Assembly: GCF_002272015.1 (NCBI RefSeq)
Contig: NZ_NPBY01000030.1
Coordinates: forward strand, 202,719-266,718
Reading direction: 5' to 3'
DNA: 64,000 nucleotides
Origin: Paenibacillus campinasensis
Lineage (GTDB): Bacteria; Bacillota; Bacilli; Paenibacillales; Paenibacillaceae
The notes under the pieces were generated by a model that worked only from the letters and a program-made list of their open reading frames with translations, ran no database searches and was not told the DNA's origin. Positions 8,264 to 16,808 of the stretch are shown here, in pieces. Position numbers and translations under genes: made by a program. Numbering within the stretch: the first letter of the stretch is position 1; every line of letters begins with the position of its first letter.

Positions 8264-8866
8264 ATGCGCTGCTTACTCCTTATTCATGAACAGGGCTCCG
8301 CTGCCGCCGGGCAGGAACAGACCTCGATCGAATCCACTGCGGTGGCCGAGGAGAGCCTGAACGAGTGTGGATACCAAGTATATACCGCCTGTTCCGCAGC
8401 GGATGTCCCCCGCTGTATTCACGACATCGATGCCGCGGTCGTCCATCTGCCTATGGCTAGGCTTAACACCTGGCACAGGACATTGAATGAGTGGAAGTCC
8501 ATGCCGCTGCTGTGGTGGTGCAGCCCGTACGCCGCAACGGCATCAGCAGCCGCATGCGAGGACGATGTTCCAATCGATGGCATTATGACGCCTACCATGA
8601 GCCCCGCCGAGCTTCACTGGGCGCTGCATATTGGAGCGAAGCAGTTCTTCGACCGGCAGCAGTGGGATGCGGAAAGACGGCAGCTGCGAGCCCAGCTTGA
8701 AGAGCGAAAATGGATTGACATGGCCAAAGGCATTCTATGCGACATTAACCGGATATCCGAGGCGGAGGCCTATGATCTGCTGCGGCGTAGAGCCATGAAT
8801 GAGCGCAAGCGGATTGTCGATGTGGCGACTTCCATTGTTAAGGCTCATCAGCACCTGATGGCGTGA
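8264..8866 (+). CDS. NasT-like ANTAR-domain antitermination regulator
   Basis: 200 residues. The N-terminal about 125 residues have the size of a receiver domain but lack the usual phospho-acceptor pattern (the beta-3 region reads DIDAAVVHLPMAR), so it looks like a pseudo-receiver. The C-terminus is a clear ANTAR RNA-binding domain: a coiled-coil lead-in (RRQLRAQLEERKWIDMAKGI), then EAEAYDLLRRRAMNERKRI and DVATSIV. ANTAR proteins bind paired hexaloop hairpins in mRNA leaders and prevent termination. The start is ATG 8264 after GAGGGGGG; the open frame upstream from 8204 has no ribosome site. It is divergent from nirB, whose leader contains just such hairpins. How nitrate or nitrite is sensed is not shown. 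Confidence 0.85.
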   Translation: MRCLLLIHEQGSAAAGQEQTSIESTAVAEESLNECGYQVYTACSAADVPRCIHDIDAAVVHLPMARLNTWHRTLNEWKSMPLLWWCSPYAATASAAACEDDVPIDGIMTPTMSPAELHWALHIGAKQFFDRQQWDAERRQLRAQLEERKWIDMAKGILCDINRISEAEAYDLLRRRAMNERKRIVDVATSIVKAHQHLMA

Positions 8867-8983
8867 CGTCCTATGTGACAAGACTCCCTGCCCAGCGAGG
8901 CCAACAGGCCAAGAGATCCACCGATCGGCCGCTTCCTCGTCGTAGCGGGAGAGAACGTGATTGACGAAACGGAGGTCCTGATG

Positions 8984-10072
8984 ATGACGATGATCGATAT
9001 ATTGAAAGAGGTCGGCAGAGGCAAGCGGGGCGCCCGTGATCTGAATTACAGCGAAGCTCTTGCCGCAGCCGAGTCGATAATAGATGGAACAGCAACTCCC
9101 GCCCAGATCGGAGCGTTCTTCGTTGCGGAACGCATGAAGATGGAGAGTGCCGAGGAATTGGAGGCGTTCGTGCACGTGCTGCGGGAGCGGACATACCGCT
9201 CATCGGCTCATGCGGGCCTGGACTGCGCGGGTCCGTATGACGGGCGAAAATCATCTTTTTACGCCACCTTCCCCACCGCGTTTCTGCTTGCCGCGGCCGG
9301 TGTACCTGTAACGCTGCACGGGATGGCCTCTCTGCCTCCTAAATGGGGCGTAACCCTGATGGATCTGCTACGACAGAAGGGCATCGACTCGGCAAGCGTC
9401 CTGCCCGACCATGCCCTGATGGCAGCCAAACAGAGCGGCGTGCTGCTGGTCGATGCCGAGCAGTGGTGTCCGCCGCTGCAAGCGCTCCGGCCTCTCCGGG
9501 AGGAGCTTGGCATGCGAACGATTCTGAATACCGCAGAGAAGCTGCTGGATTACAGTCACGCTGATTATATCGTGTATGGCGTATTTCACAGCACCGTGTT
9601 CGACCGGATGGGCCAGCTGATGGAGACGCTCAAATACCGTAAAGCGCTCATCGTGCAGGGTACAGAGGGATCAGAGGATCTGTTCATCCACCGGCCGACC
9701 CGCGTCCATCTGATCCAGGACGGGGAATCGCACATGCATATGATTGATCCGGAGACCTTCGGCCTGGAGGCCACTCCCCCCGACAAGGACTGGACCGCAG
9801 CCGAGCAGCTGAAGACCGCCGAGGAAGTGCTGCAAGGCCAGGCGCACATCGCCTTCACCAATCAGGTGCTGCTGAATGCGGCGGTTCGGCTCCACCTGTG
9901 CGGCAGCGCCGATTCAATCGAGGAAGGGATCTATACATGCAAGTCCCTGCTCGAGCGCGGCGCCGCCTGGAACAGATATGAATGCTGGCACCAGGCCTTG
10001 CGCGCCAGCGCGAGCTCAAGCTCTAGTTCCGGCTCCAGTCAGTCGCCGGGCTCTATCCCCTCTGCACGCTGA
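8984..10072 (+). CDS. Anthranilate phosphoribosyltransferase-like protein (TrpD2/YbiB type)
   Basis: About 362 residues with the two-domain fold of the nucleoside phosphorylase-III family: an N-terminal helical segment (ILKEVGRGKRGARDLNYSEALAAAESIIDGTATPAQIGAFFVAERMK) and an alpha/beta domain. The trpD phosphate loop (GTGGD) is not seen; the matching place reads DCAGPYDGRKSSFYAT, and LHG appears in GVPVTLHGMASLP. This is the pattern of TrpD2/YbiB paralogs, which do not make tryptophan and some of which bind nucleic acid. The C-terminus is an unusual Ser-rich tail. GGAGG at 8971 favours ATG 8984 (ATG 8981 is possible). It follows the NasT-like gene by about 115 nt, so a role in the nitrite locus is possible but unproven. 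Confidence 0.7.
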   Translation: MTMIDILKEVGRGKRGARDLNYSEALAAAESIIDGTATPAQIGAFFVAERMKMESAEELEAFVHVLRERTYRSSAHAGLDCAGPYDGRKSSFYATFPTAFLLAAAGVPVTLHGMASLPPKWGVTLMDLLRQKGIDSASVLPDHALMAAKQSGVLLVDAEQWCPPLQALRPLREELGMRTILNTAEKLLDYSHADYIVYGVFHSTVFDRMGQLMETLKYRKALIVQGTEGSEDLFIHRPTRVHLIQDGESHMHMIDPETFGLEATPPDKDWTAAEQLKTAEEVLQGQAHIAFTNQVLLNAAVRLHLCGSADSIEEGIYTCKSLLERGAAWNRYECWHQALRASASSSSSSGSSQSPGSIPSAR

Positions 10073-10090
10073 TCGTAAGAGCATAACAAC

Positions 10091-10149
10091 AAGGACCTTG
10101 TCCGCTCACGGGAATCCATCTCCCATAAGCGGCAAGGTCCTTTTTCTTT
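10091..10149 (+). terminator. Terminator between the convergent trpD2-like gene and ilvE
   Basis: AAGGACCTTG...CCGCT pairs with AGCGG.CAAGGTCCTT, followed by TTTTTCTTTT. It terminates the plus-strand gene. Confidence 0.85.
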
Positions 10150-10244
10150 TCCCCGCTTGGTTACAACGGCCCGGGGCACCGGATCACCTCGCTTGACCGC
10201 GAGCAGACGCAGTGCGATCCTCACAGCCGCCGCGCGCCGGATGA

Positions 10245-11318
10245 TTAACGGGATAGCTCCACCGTCCAGCCGAACGGATCTTCCATCGTTCCGCGCTGAA
10301 TGCCCGTAATCGTATCATACACCCGCTTGGACAGCTCGCCGGTTGTTCCCCCGTGAATGACCATCTTATTCCCCTGCCATTCCAAAGCGCCAATCGGTGA
10401 GATTACAGCTGCCGTGCCGGTGCCAAACGCTTCAATCAGCTGGCCGCTGCGATGGGCTTCCGCAATTTCGTCGATGGACAGCGCCCGCTCCTCGACCGGA
10501 ATGTTCCAGTGGCGCAGCAGCTCCAGCACCGAATTCCGCGTCACCCCGTTCAGGATACTTCCGTTCAGCGCCGGGGTCACAACGGTATCCCCCAGCTTGA
10601 AGAAGACGTTCATGCTCCCGACCTCTTCGATATATTTGCGATGAACCCCGTCCAGCCACAGCACCTGCGAATACCCTTTCTCATGGGCTTCCTCCTGTGC
10701 CTTCAAGCCGGCCGCGTAGTTTCCTGCCGTCTTGGCATGCCCCACGCCGCCGGTTACGGCCCGGACATAATTCGGCTCCACATAGATGCTGACCGGGTTA
10801 ATGCCCTCTTGATAATAGGAGCCAACGACGGACAGAATGATCATGAACTTATACTGACGCGATGGGGCAACCCCCAGCAGCGGTTCGGTTGCAAACACGA
10901 ACGGACGAATATACAGCGACGTTCCCGGCTCGGAAGGAATCCAGTCGCGGTCAATCAGCACGAGCTCCGAAATCGCCTGCATAACCAGCTCTTCATCCAG
11001 CGCCGGGATGCTTAGACGATGATTGGACAGGTTCAAACGCTCGATATTTTTGTTGGGACGAAACAGAAGCGTTCGCTGATCCTCCGTCAGGTAGGCCTTC
11101 AGCCCTTCAAATACGGTCTGGCCATAATGGAAAACCTTGGCCGCCGGATCCAGCTCAATCGGCTGATACGGCACGATGCGCGGGTCATGCCAGCCCTTGC
11201 CCTCATCATAATCAAGCATGAACATATGATCGGTAAATACCGTCCCGAACTCCAGGCGCTCGCCCGAAGGCTTCGGCTTCTTGTTGGTTGTCGGCTCGAT
11301 TGCAATTGTATGAACCAT
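10245..11318 (-). CDS. ilvE: Branched-chain amino-acid aminotransferase
   Basis: A 357-residue fold-type IV, PLP-dependent enzyme of the eukaryotic/Bacillus-like BCAT group. It interconverts Leu, Ile and Val with their 2-oxo acids. Seen: HYGQTVFEGLKAY (64-76), RPF near 138, the PLP lysine Lys196 in GVGHAKTAGNYA, EVGSMNVFF and the phosphate-binding region GTGTAAVISP. The start is ATG 11318 with AGAGGAG upstream. A T-box leader and promoter precede it at 11445-11777, so transcription responds to the charging of a tRNA, probably one for a branched-chain amino acid. It is a single-gene unit here, not part of an ilv-leu operon. Confidence 0.94.
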   Translation of the reverse strand: MVHTIAIEPTTNKKPKPSGERLEFGTVFTDHMFMLDYDEGKGWHDPRIVPYQPIELDPAAKVFHYGQTVFEGLKAYLTEDQRTLLFRPNKNIERLNLSNHRLSIPALDEELVMQAISELVLIDRDWIPSEPGTSLYIRPFVFATEPLLGVAPSRQYKFMIILSVVGSYYQEGINPVSIYVEPNYVRAVTGGVGHAKTAGNYAAGLKAQEEAHEKGYSQVLWLDGVHRKYIEEVGSMNVFFKLGDTVVTPALNGSILNGVTRNSVLELLRHWNIPVEERALSIDEIAEAHRSGQLIEAFGTGTAAVISPIGALEWQGNKMVIHGGTTGELSKRVYDTITGIQRGTMEDPFGWTVELSR

Positions 11319-11444
11319 TGTTATCCATCTCCTCTTAGAACAGTGCTATCGGCTTATATGCCTTCATGTTCTAGTTATTTATTGAATCATGCCAAACGAT
11401 ACTCGTTCCTAATAAGTATCTGGCCTATAACCCTCCAGCTGCAC

Positions 11445-11745
11445 CAAAAAACTCCGCCCCACAAGGGACGGAGTTCAATCCGCGGTACCACCCAACTTCG
11501 CACCGTTCCCGGCGCGCGCCTCAACACCGCATGAAGCCTGCATCATTCGCAAGACTCCTAAGCGGATGCTTCCCGATACATAACGGCGGGATTCCGGATG
11601 CGCCTACACAGCTTATGTAACCTTCAGCGCACCTGCTCCGAGGCGACGGCCATCTCTATCGCCGCTGACTGCTTCGCACCTGCCAGCAGTTCTCTGAACC
11701 AGCTCCAACGATATCGGCTTCCTCATCAGTGCATTTCAAATTTTT
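11445..11745 (-). promoter_or_regulatory. T-box riboswitch leader of ilvE
   Basis: On the minus strand the leader has an upstream stem (ACTGCT/AGCAGT with loop containing GGTGCGA, preceded by AGAGA), the diagnostic T-box GGGTGGTACCGCGG (11480-11493), and a terminator GAACTCCGTCCC...GGGGCGGAGTTTTTT (11445-11476). The specifier codon could not be placed with certainty; GTC at about 11646-11648 is only a candidate. Confidence 0.9.
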
Positions 11746-11748
11746 ATT

Positions 11749-11777
11749 AGTCTATCCCAACTATCGGCTTCCGTCAA
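11749..11777 (-). promoter_or_regulatory. Sigma-A promoter of the ilvE T-box transcript
   Basis: Minus strand TTGACG (11772-11777), 17-bp spacer, TAGACT (11749-11754), placed directly before the T-box leader. Confidence 0.65.
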
Positions 11778-11833
11778 GAGGCGCCAGACCGTCTTATACG
11801 CAGTCCCCGCCTGATTCCGTGTCACCGGGGCGT

Positions 11834-12376
11834 TTATCTGTTGCTGCTGAACCGGAAGACCAGCATGTCTCCTTTTTTCGGGTGAACGCCTTTGCCCTCG
11901 GTGTATTTCCCGCCGGTATACGTATCCAGCGTTCTCCGCCAGAAAATCTGGCTTGTCATATTCCGCTCGCTCGAATTCGTCTGAAGCTCCCAGCCGCCTT
12001 GAAGCTGGTTGAATAATTGCACCGCTGCCTTCTGAGCGACACCCTGCCGCCGATAAGCGCGCAGCACAAAGTAATCGTTCAGATGATACTTTGTGTTCGG
12101 GGAGGATGCCTCCGACTCATCAGTCACAAGCGCAAATCCTGCTGCGCTGCCGTCCACTGTGATCAGGTATGGAAAGAGATCGGATGGCTGCTCCCACCAG
12201 TTCTCATGCCGTTCGCTCAACTCACTCAGCGTTCTTACGCCGGCATCTTCATCAAAGATACCGTACGGATTAGGTCGGGTTCCCCATATCTCAGACATGT
12301 CATGCAAGTACAGCGGATACAAGTTATGAATGATAAATGACTGTTCCTTCGGGCATAAACGCACTTCAATATTCAC
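11834..12376 (-). CDS. GNAT-family N-acetyltransferase
   Basis: 180 residues with the GNAT core: a strand with SAAGFALVTDE, the acetyl-CoA-binding motif YRRQGVAQKAAVQLF (about 109-123), and the C-terminal strand ELQTNSSERNMTSQIFWRR. The acceptor is unknown. The start is GTG 12376 after AGGGAGGGG. It is a single gene with the ilvE leader to its left and the TetR-controlled region to its right. No substrate can be inferred from context. Confidence 0.8.
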   Translation of the reverse strand: MNIEVRLCPKEQSFIIHNLYPLYLHDMSEIWGTRPNPYGIFDEDAGVRTLSELSERHENWWEQPSDLFPYLITVDGSAAGFALVTDESEASSPNTKYHLNDYFVLRAYRRQGVAQKAAVQLFNQLQGGWELQTNSSERNMTSQIFWRRTLDTYTGGKYTEGKGVHPKKGDMLVFRFSSNR

Positions 12377-12686
12377 GGATTATCCCCTCCCTAATTGGAA
12401 TATGAATGCGCACACATTGATCCGGGCGCACAGCTAAGTATGTCTAGGATAACATAATTCCGGCCTCAAGAGGTTTACAGTGATGTAAATTTGTTGACGC
12501 TTGCTGTAAAATATTTACGACAATTTGGATATTCGGCAGATAGGTCTGCACATCCGCCAGCGCTCTCTCCAGCCGATCGTCTCATAAATAAACGTGCCCG
12601 CAGATCGAACTTGAAATCCGCCGCTGATGTTCTTACTATACTTTACATATCCGGCCTTGACTATGACAGTTGCAACATTCCTCCAG
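12377..12686. other. Non-coding stretch with short palindromes
   Basis: No convincing gene; short open frames on both strands lack ribosome sites and family features. Two small inverted repeats stand near each other: TTTACA-gtga-TGTAAA at about 12474-12489 and GTAAA-ata-TTTAC at about 12505-12518. Their role is unknown. Confidence 0.4.
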
Positions 12687-12704
12687 CCGAACGTTCGGTA
12701 TAAT
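12687..12704 (+). promoter_or_regulatory. TetR-type operator overlapping the -10 region of the PH-domain gene
   Basis: Palindrome CCGAACGTTCGG (12687-12698) is followed directly by TATAAT. The same arrangement (operator plus TATAAA) lies before the MFS pump gene at 15234-15251, suggesting one repressor for both. Confidence 0.65.
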
Positions 12705-12829
12705 TGCCCGATATTCATTATATGCCATGACGGCTTATCCTAAGTAATGACGCTAAGGCGGCGGAGAATGCGATATAATAGACGTTCAAAGCTGTTTCCA
12801 TATCACTTATTAAAGGGGCTGATCATGGG

Positions 12830-13270
12830 ATGATTTATCGTTCGAAAGTAGACCGGTTTTATAAAAGATTTCTTATGATCATCATACTGATCCTGGCGCT
12901 CGCAACCTTCTGGCCGCTATTTCTTGAGGGGGGCAATATACTGGAGGTCATTGTCGTTCTGAGCTGCATATTCGGGGCGATAACAGCCTTTCTGTTGTGG
13001 TGCACCTTGTCCATTAAATATGTATTTCGTCAAGAGGATTTACTTGTGAGCGGAGGTCCGTTTCGAAGCCGAATTCCTTATCAGAGCATCACTAAGACTG
13101 CGCCGACAACAGCCATCTATACCGGTTATCGGGTGATGTCCGCGCGCGAGGGGCTTGAGATCTTCTATACGACAGCGGCGTTTGGGAGTGTGAAGATTTC
13201 GCCGGAGGAGCCGGAGAGGTTTATCGATGAATTGAAGAAAAGATGTCCGCATATGCAGGTCGAGGCGTAG
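12830..13270 (+). CDS. Membrane protein with bacterial PH-like (DUF1200-type) domain
   Basis: 146 residues: two N-terminal membrane helices (FLMIIILILALATFWPLF, about 14-31, and a second at about 39-62), then a cytoplasmic beta-rich domain (YVFRQEDLLVSGGPFRSRIPY ... FGSVKISPEEPERFIDELKK). The pattern of TM pair plus FRSRIPYxSIT...ISPxxPxxFIxxL fits small PH-domain membrane proteins of Bacillales of unknown function. The start is ATG 12830, with AAAGGGG about 11 nt upstream. An operator matching that of the neighbouring TetR/MFS pair overlaps its putative -10 box, so it may belong to the same stress or efflux regulon (inference). Confidence 0.72.
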   Translation: MIYRSKVDRFYKRFLMIIILILALATFWPLFLEGGNILEVIVVLSCIFGAITAFLLWCTLSIKYVFRQEDLLVSGGPFRSRIPYQSITKTAPTTAIYTGYRVMSAREGLEIFYTTAAFGSVKISPEEPERFIDELKKRCPHMQVEA

Positions 13271-13284
13271 GCCATCCCTACGCC
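13264..13284. terminator. Small hairpin between convergent genes
   Basis: GGCGTAGG-ccatc-CCTACGCC overlaps the stop of the PH-domain gene and precedes the stop of the TetR gene. There is no T tract, so it is only a possible bidirectional terminator. Confidence 0.35.
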
Positions 13285-13293
13285 CTGATCTGT

Positions 13294-13893
13294 TCAGGTC
13301 CCCGGGTCCAGCGTCCCTTGCAGAAAGACATGCATCGCTTGGCGATACAGCTCGAGTGTATCTTTCACCTGGGTGCGCCGGGACATCTCGCCAAGGCCCA
13401 TCATCAGGGCACCAAGAATGACGGCGAGCATCCGCTCATCATGCTGCTGGATCTGCCCGTCTGCCATGGCCGCCTGCAAAATTTCCTGATAGAAGGTAAT
13501 CTGCGCCGTATAGAACTCCGTCACCTTGTCTTGTACTTCACTGTTGTCCCACTCGCTACTGAGAAACTCGTCCATTGCTTTGGTCAGCGGATGGTTCAGG
13601 TCATTCTTCACAATATGTTCAGCCAGACCCTGGAGCTTCTCGGTAATGGTGAACCAGGTGGATTCCCTCTCTCTCCATTGCTCCAGCCAATCCCGGTCCC
13701 ATTCATCCAGCAGATATTGAAATAGTCCTTCCTTGCTGCCGAAGTGATAGTAGATGTTGCCTTTGCTCTTGCCCGTGGCCGCTGCGATGTCCTCGATGGA
13801 GGTTCCCTTGTAGCCCTTCTGGGCAAATAAATGTTTGGCTGCTTCAGCTACCTGTTTCTTCGTTTGTTCCCCTTGCTCCTTTTTTCGATTCAC
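13294..13893 (-). CDS. TetR-family transcriptional repressor
   Basis: 199 residues. The N-terminal TetR helix-turn-helix reads KHLFAQKGYKGTSIEDIAAATGKSKGNIYYHFGSKEGLF (about 19-57); the C-terminal helical ligand domain follows. The GTG at 13893 with AAGGGAG seven bases upstream is preferred over the ATG at 13956. It lies just downstream of the MFS pump gene, same strand, 90 nt apart, the usual layout of a drug-responsive pump and repressor. The palindromes at 12687 and 15240 are likely binding sites. Confidence 0.88.
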   Translation of the reverse strand: MNRKKEQGEQTKKQVAEAAKHLFAQKGYKGTSIEDIAAATGKSKGNIYYHFGSKEGLFQYLLDEWDRDWLEQWRERESTWFTITEKLQGLAEHIVKNDLNHPLTKAMDEFLSSEWDNSEVQDKVTEFYTAQITFYQEILQAAMADGQIQQHDERMLAVILGALMMGLGEMSRRTQVKDTLELYRQAMHVFLQGTLDPGT

Positions 13894-13982
13894 GAATTTG
13901 CTCCCTTCATTATCTCTCCTTCGTGCTTTTCGCTGGATTAACCGCCCGGGGCGCATGCGCGCCCCGACATCAACAAGCCCGC

Positions 13983-15194
13983 TTATCTTGCCGTATCGGC
14001 TGGCCGCTCCACCGGTTTGTGAATCCAGCGCAGGCTGAACATCCAGCCCACCAGGGCGATGAGACTGCCGAGCAGGAACGGAGAGTTGATCTCGATATCG
14101 AACAGGGCTCCTGCCAGAATCGGGCCGCCGATATTCCCCAGACTGGTATAGGACGCATTCAGCCCGGCGACAAGCCCTTGCTCATTCCCCGCTATCCTGG
14201 AAAAATACGTGCTGATGGCCGGACGTACGAAGTCGACCGCCAGGAAAACGATCGTCACGGATACGAGCATCATCCAATATTGCGCGGAGAAAATCGTGGT
14301 TACCATGAATATGGCCATCAATAACAGGCAATATACCGTCAGCCTCTTCTCCCCGATCCAATGGATCAATCGCCCAAACAGGGTGAGCTGCATCACCGCG
14401 CCAACGATAGCGCCAACCGCGATCAGCCACGCAATTTGGCCAGGGGTATACCCGTATTTATGATCTACGAAAAGTCCCAGCACCGTCTCAAACTGTGATA
14501 GTCCGAGCGAAATGATCAGGATGATCAACAGCCCGGTAAAATAAGGCGTACGATAAGACCCCATCAGCTGCACGAGCTGGGACTCCTTCTGTTCCTCCCG
14601 GTTCTGTGCGGCAAGTCGCGTGCTCTTGTCCAGCGATTCCGGCAGAATCAGCATAGACACGAGACCGGACAAGGCTGCAGCTCCCGCCGCTGCAAAGAAA
14701 GGCACCCGCAGACCATACTCGGCAAGAAAGCCGCCGATGGCCGGCCCGATGATAAAACCGGTCGAGATCGCCGCATTGATCCAGCCCATGCCCATGCCGC
14801 GATCCTCCTCTGTCGTAATATCGACTACATAAGCCATGACAGCAGGCATGATAAAGGCGACGGATACGCCGCCGAGCATTCTTGCGATAAAGAGCAGCAG
14901 CGCATTCGTTGCCAGACCGAAGAGCAGTTCGGATAACGCAAATATGAACAGGCCGGCAACGATGATCCATTTACGCCCATAACGATCTGACCAGCTTCCC
15001 GCATACGGGGCCACCAGAAATTGAGTTAACGAAAATACAGCCACGAGAAAACCGACCATCGTTCCGGAAATACCCAGCACATTCATATAGGTTGGCATGA
15101 TCGGAATGACCAGACCGACACCTACAAATCCTATAAATATATTAAACATGAGCAATAAAATCGCTCCGTTGTTTCTGGTTGCCAATGCTTTCAT
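13983..15194 (-). CDS. MFS multidrug efflux transporter (DHA1 / NorA-Blt type)
   Basis: 403 residues with 12 predicted membrane helices. Family motif A is GSWSDRYGRKWIIV (cytoplasmic loop 2-3), and motif C-like glycine-rich helix 5 is INAAISTGFIIGPAIGGFLAEYG, typical of drug:H+ antiporters. The start is ATG 15194 with GGGGGAACG upstream; the first in-frame ATG (15230) would sit at the expected transcript start. Operator CTGAACGTTCGG and -10 TATAAA lie just upstream. The partner repressor follows downstream. Substrates are unknown. Confidence 0.88.
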   Translation of the reverse strand: MKALATRNNGAILLLMFNIFIGFVGVGLVIPIMPTYMNVLGISGTMVGFLVAVFSLTQFLVAPYAGSWSDRYGRKWIIVAGLFIFALSELLFGLATNALLLFIARMLGGVSVAFIMPAVMAYVVDITTEEDRGMGMGWINAAISTGFIIGPAIGGFLAEYGLRVPFFAAAGAAALSGLVSMLILPESLDKSTRLAAQNREEQKESQLVQLMGSYRTPYFTGLLIILIISLGLSQFETVLGLFVDHKYGYTPGQIAWLIAVGAIVGAVMQLTLFGRLIHWIGEKRLTVYCLLLMAIFMVTTIFSAQYWMMLVSVTIVFLAVDFVRPAISTYFSRIAGNEQGLVAGLNASYTSLGNIGGPILAGALFDIEINSPFLLGSLIALVGWMFSLRWIHKPVERPADTAR

Positions 15195-15233
15195 CTCTCG
15201 TTCCCCCAGGTTCATCTCTTGTGTATTCATTCA

Positions 15234-15251
15234 TTTATACCGAACGTTCAG
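15234..15251 (-). promoter_or_regulatory. TetR-type operator and -10 box of the MFS pump
   Basis: Minus strand: CTGAACGTTCGG (15240-15251) followed at once by TATAAA (15234-15239). It matches the element at 12687-12704 in 11 of 12 operator positions. Confidence 0.68.
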
Positions 15252-15436
15252 TATATATTATCGCCGGGCTTGCTCGATTGTCAATGTGATTTTTCGAGCG
15301 CCTTGCTTCGAAGAACGGGGGGATGAATATGGAACTGGATGAGGTATGCCTTTTTCGCAGTTTTTTTGTTATAATGGCTCGAACGAACATGACATCATCT
15401 CACAGATTTGTAAATAGAGAGAACGGAGGGGAGACG

Positions 15437-16642
15437 ATGAGAAAAGAGCGCATTGAGGAAGTGACCTTGCTGCGGGCAATGGCTTTCATGGCGATCACAA
15501 TGCAGCATTGCATTGCGGAATATATATATAGACCGGACATCGCGCAGCCGGATGCGGTCATGCTGGGCATGCTGTTTCACTTCACCCGGTTTGGCACACC
15601 GACCTTCGTGTTTCTGTCCGGGCTGATCCTGTTCTATAACTACGCGGAGAAGCTGAATTATCTAACGTACGTGCGGAAGCGGGCAACCGATATTCTGGTG
15701 CCGTTCCTGACGTGGACCGTCATTTATTGGGTGTCCGTCAGCATCATATCCGGCCATTCGTTCACCGCAGCCGGCACGTGGACCACGCTTGTCCGTCAGC
15801 TGGTAGAGCCAAGCTATGGCTATCATCTGTGGTTCATCCTGATGATCTTCCAGTTTTACCTGCTGCTGCCACTGCTGCTGAGACTGGCCAAGCCTGTGCA
15901 CAGCTTCATTCAGCGGAAGCCTGAGCAGGCATTCCGGCGCACCCTTATGCTGGTAGCAGGTGCGGCTATCGTATACGGGGCACTGACCTGGTTTTCCTAT
16001 TACCGGGCCGGCGCCAGCGCTGCCGCCATCGGGGGTTTCTGGGAATGGCTAATGGTCCATCGGTCCAAATGGTTTGTGTTCTATTTCTTCTATTTTCTGC
16101 TCGGAGCGGTGTGCGCGTACGGACTGGACCGGTTTCGCCGGGTTGCCGTCAGCAGTCTGCTGGCAAGCGGACTGGCGTTCATTCTCCTGTACATCTGGGC
16201 GGGATATGAGCTGCTGGGGATATCGACAACGAGCATGATGCTGGGGGCCTCCACTTACCTGCGGCCGACCATCTTCCTGCTCATTGTCGCCCAGTTGATG
16301 GCTGTCTATGGCCTGGCCGTCATCATCGACCGGCATGGCGGGATGATGAAGCGGTTCATGCTGTTCGTCGGCCGCCATTCATTCGGCGGATTCCTCGCCC
16401 ATGCGTTTGTGCTGATGCTGGTCTCCGGGGTCACCCGGCCGATGCAGCTGGAGGGCTCGCATCTGATCGCGACCCTCATCACCTTCCTGATCGTTGCCGC
16501 AGGCTCGATTGGCATCGCCAAATTGGCCAGCCTGCTGCCGTTCGGTTCACTGCTGATCGGCGCGCAGGGAAGGAAGAAGAAGAGCCCCGGCAGCAATGGC
16601 AAGCCGCCTTATCGCCAGGAGCAGACCGGAGCCCCATTATAG
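15437..16642 (+). CDS. Acyltransferase family 3 membrane protein
   Basis: 401 residues, about ten membrane helices. The N-terminus ERIEEVTLLRAMAFMAITMQHC matches acyltransferase-3 proteins (OafA/WecH type), where an early Arg and His pair is conserved; TFVFLSGLILFYNY is the second signature. The enzymes transfer acetyl or other acyl groups to cell-surface glycans. The start is ATG 15437 with GGAGGGGAGACG upstream; the longer frame from 15323 has no ribosome site. The C-terminal tail is basic (GRKKKSPGSNGKPPYRQ) and probably cytoplasmic. No glycan genes are nearby, so the acceptor is unknown. Confidence 0.82.
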   Translation: MRKERIEEVTLLRAMAFMAITMQHCIAEYIYRPDIAQPDAVMLGMLFHFTRFGTPTFVFLSGLILFYNYAEKLNYLTYVRKRATDILVPFLTWTVIYWVSVSIISGHSFTAAGTWTTLVRQLVEPSYGYHLWFILMIFQFYLLLPLLLRLAKPVHSFIQRKPEQAFRRTLMLVAGAAIVYGALTWFSYYRAGASAAAIGGFWEWLMVHRSKWFVFYFFYFLLGAVCAYGLDRFRRVAVSSLLASGLAFILLYIWAGYELLGISTTSMMLGASTYLRPTIFLLIVAQLMAVYGLAVIIDRHGGMMKRFMLFVGRHSFGGFLAHAFVLMLVSGVTRPMQLEGSHLIATLITFLIVAAGSIGIAKLASLLPFGSLLIGAQGRKKKSPGSNGKPPYRQEQTGAPL

Positions 16643-16664
16643 TAAGGATTCGCCCGAAACATTA

Positions 16665-16705
16665 AACAATGTCGCGGTCAGCATTGCGCTGACCGCGACA
16701 TTGTT
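16665..16705. terminator. Strong bidirectional hairpin between convergent genes
   Basis: AACAATGTCGCGGTCAGC-attgc-GCTGACCGCGACATTGTT, an 18-bp perfect stem with A/T-rich flanks, between the acyltransferase and esterase genes. Confidence 0.8.
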
Positions 16706-16808
16706 GTATATATCCCAAATCCGCTGTTGGCTAACCTGATCGGGATGGTGCACAGCTTCTTCCCCGTATCCTTATATCATGCCGGCGCATGCGGATGCAC
16801 ATGCATCG

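Noticed and set aside
12491..12718. Two overlapping opposite frames of about 70 codons
   Set aside because: They lie in the promoter/operator region, lack ribosome sites, and neither resembles a protein.
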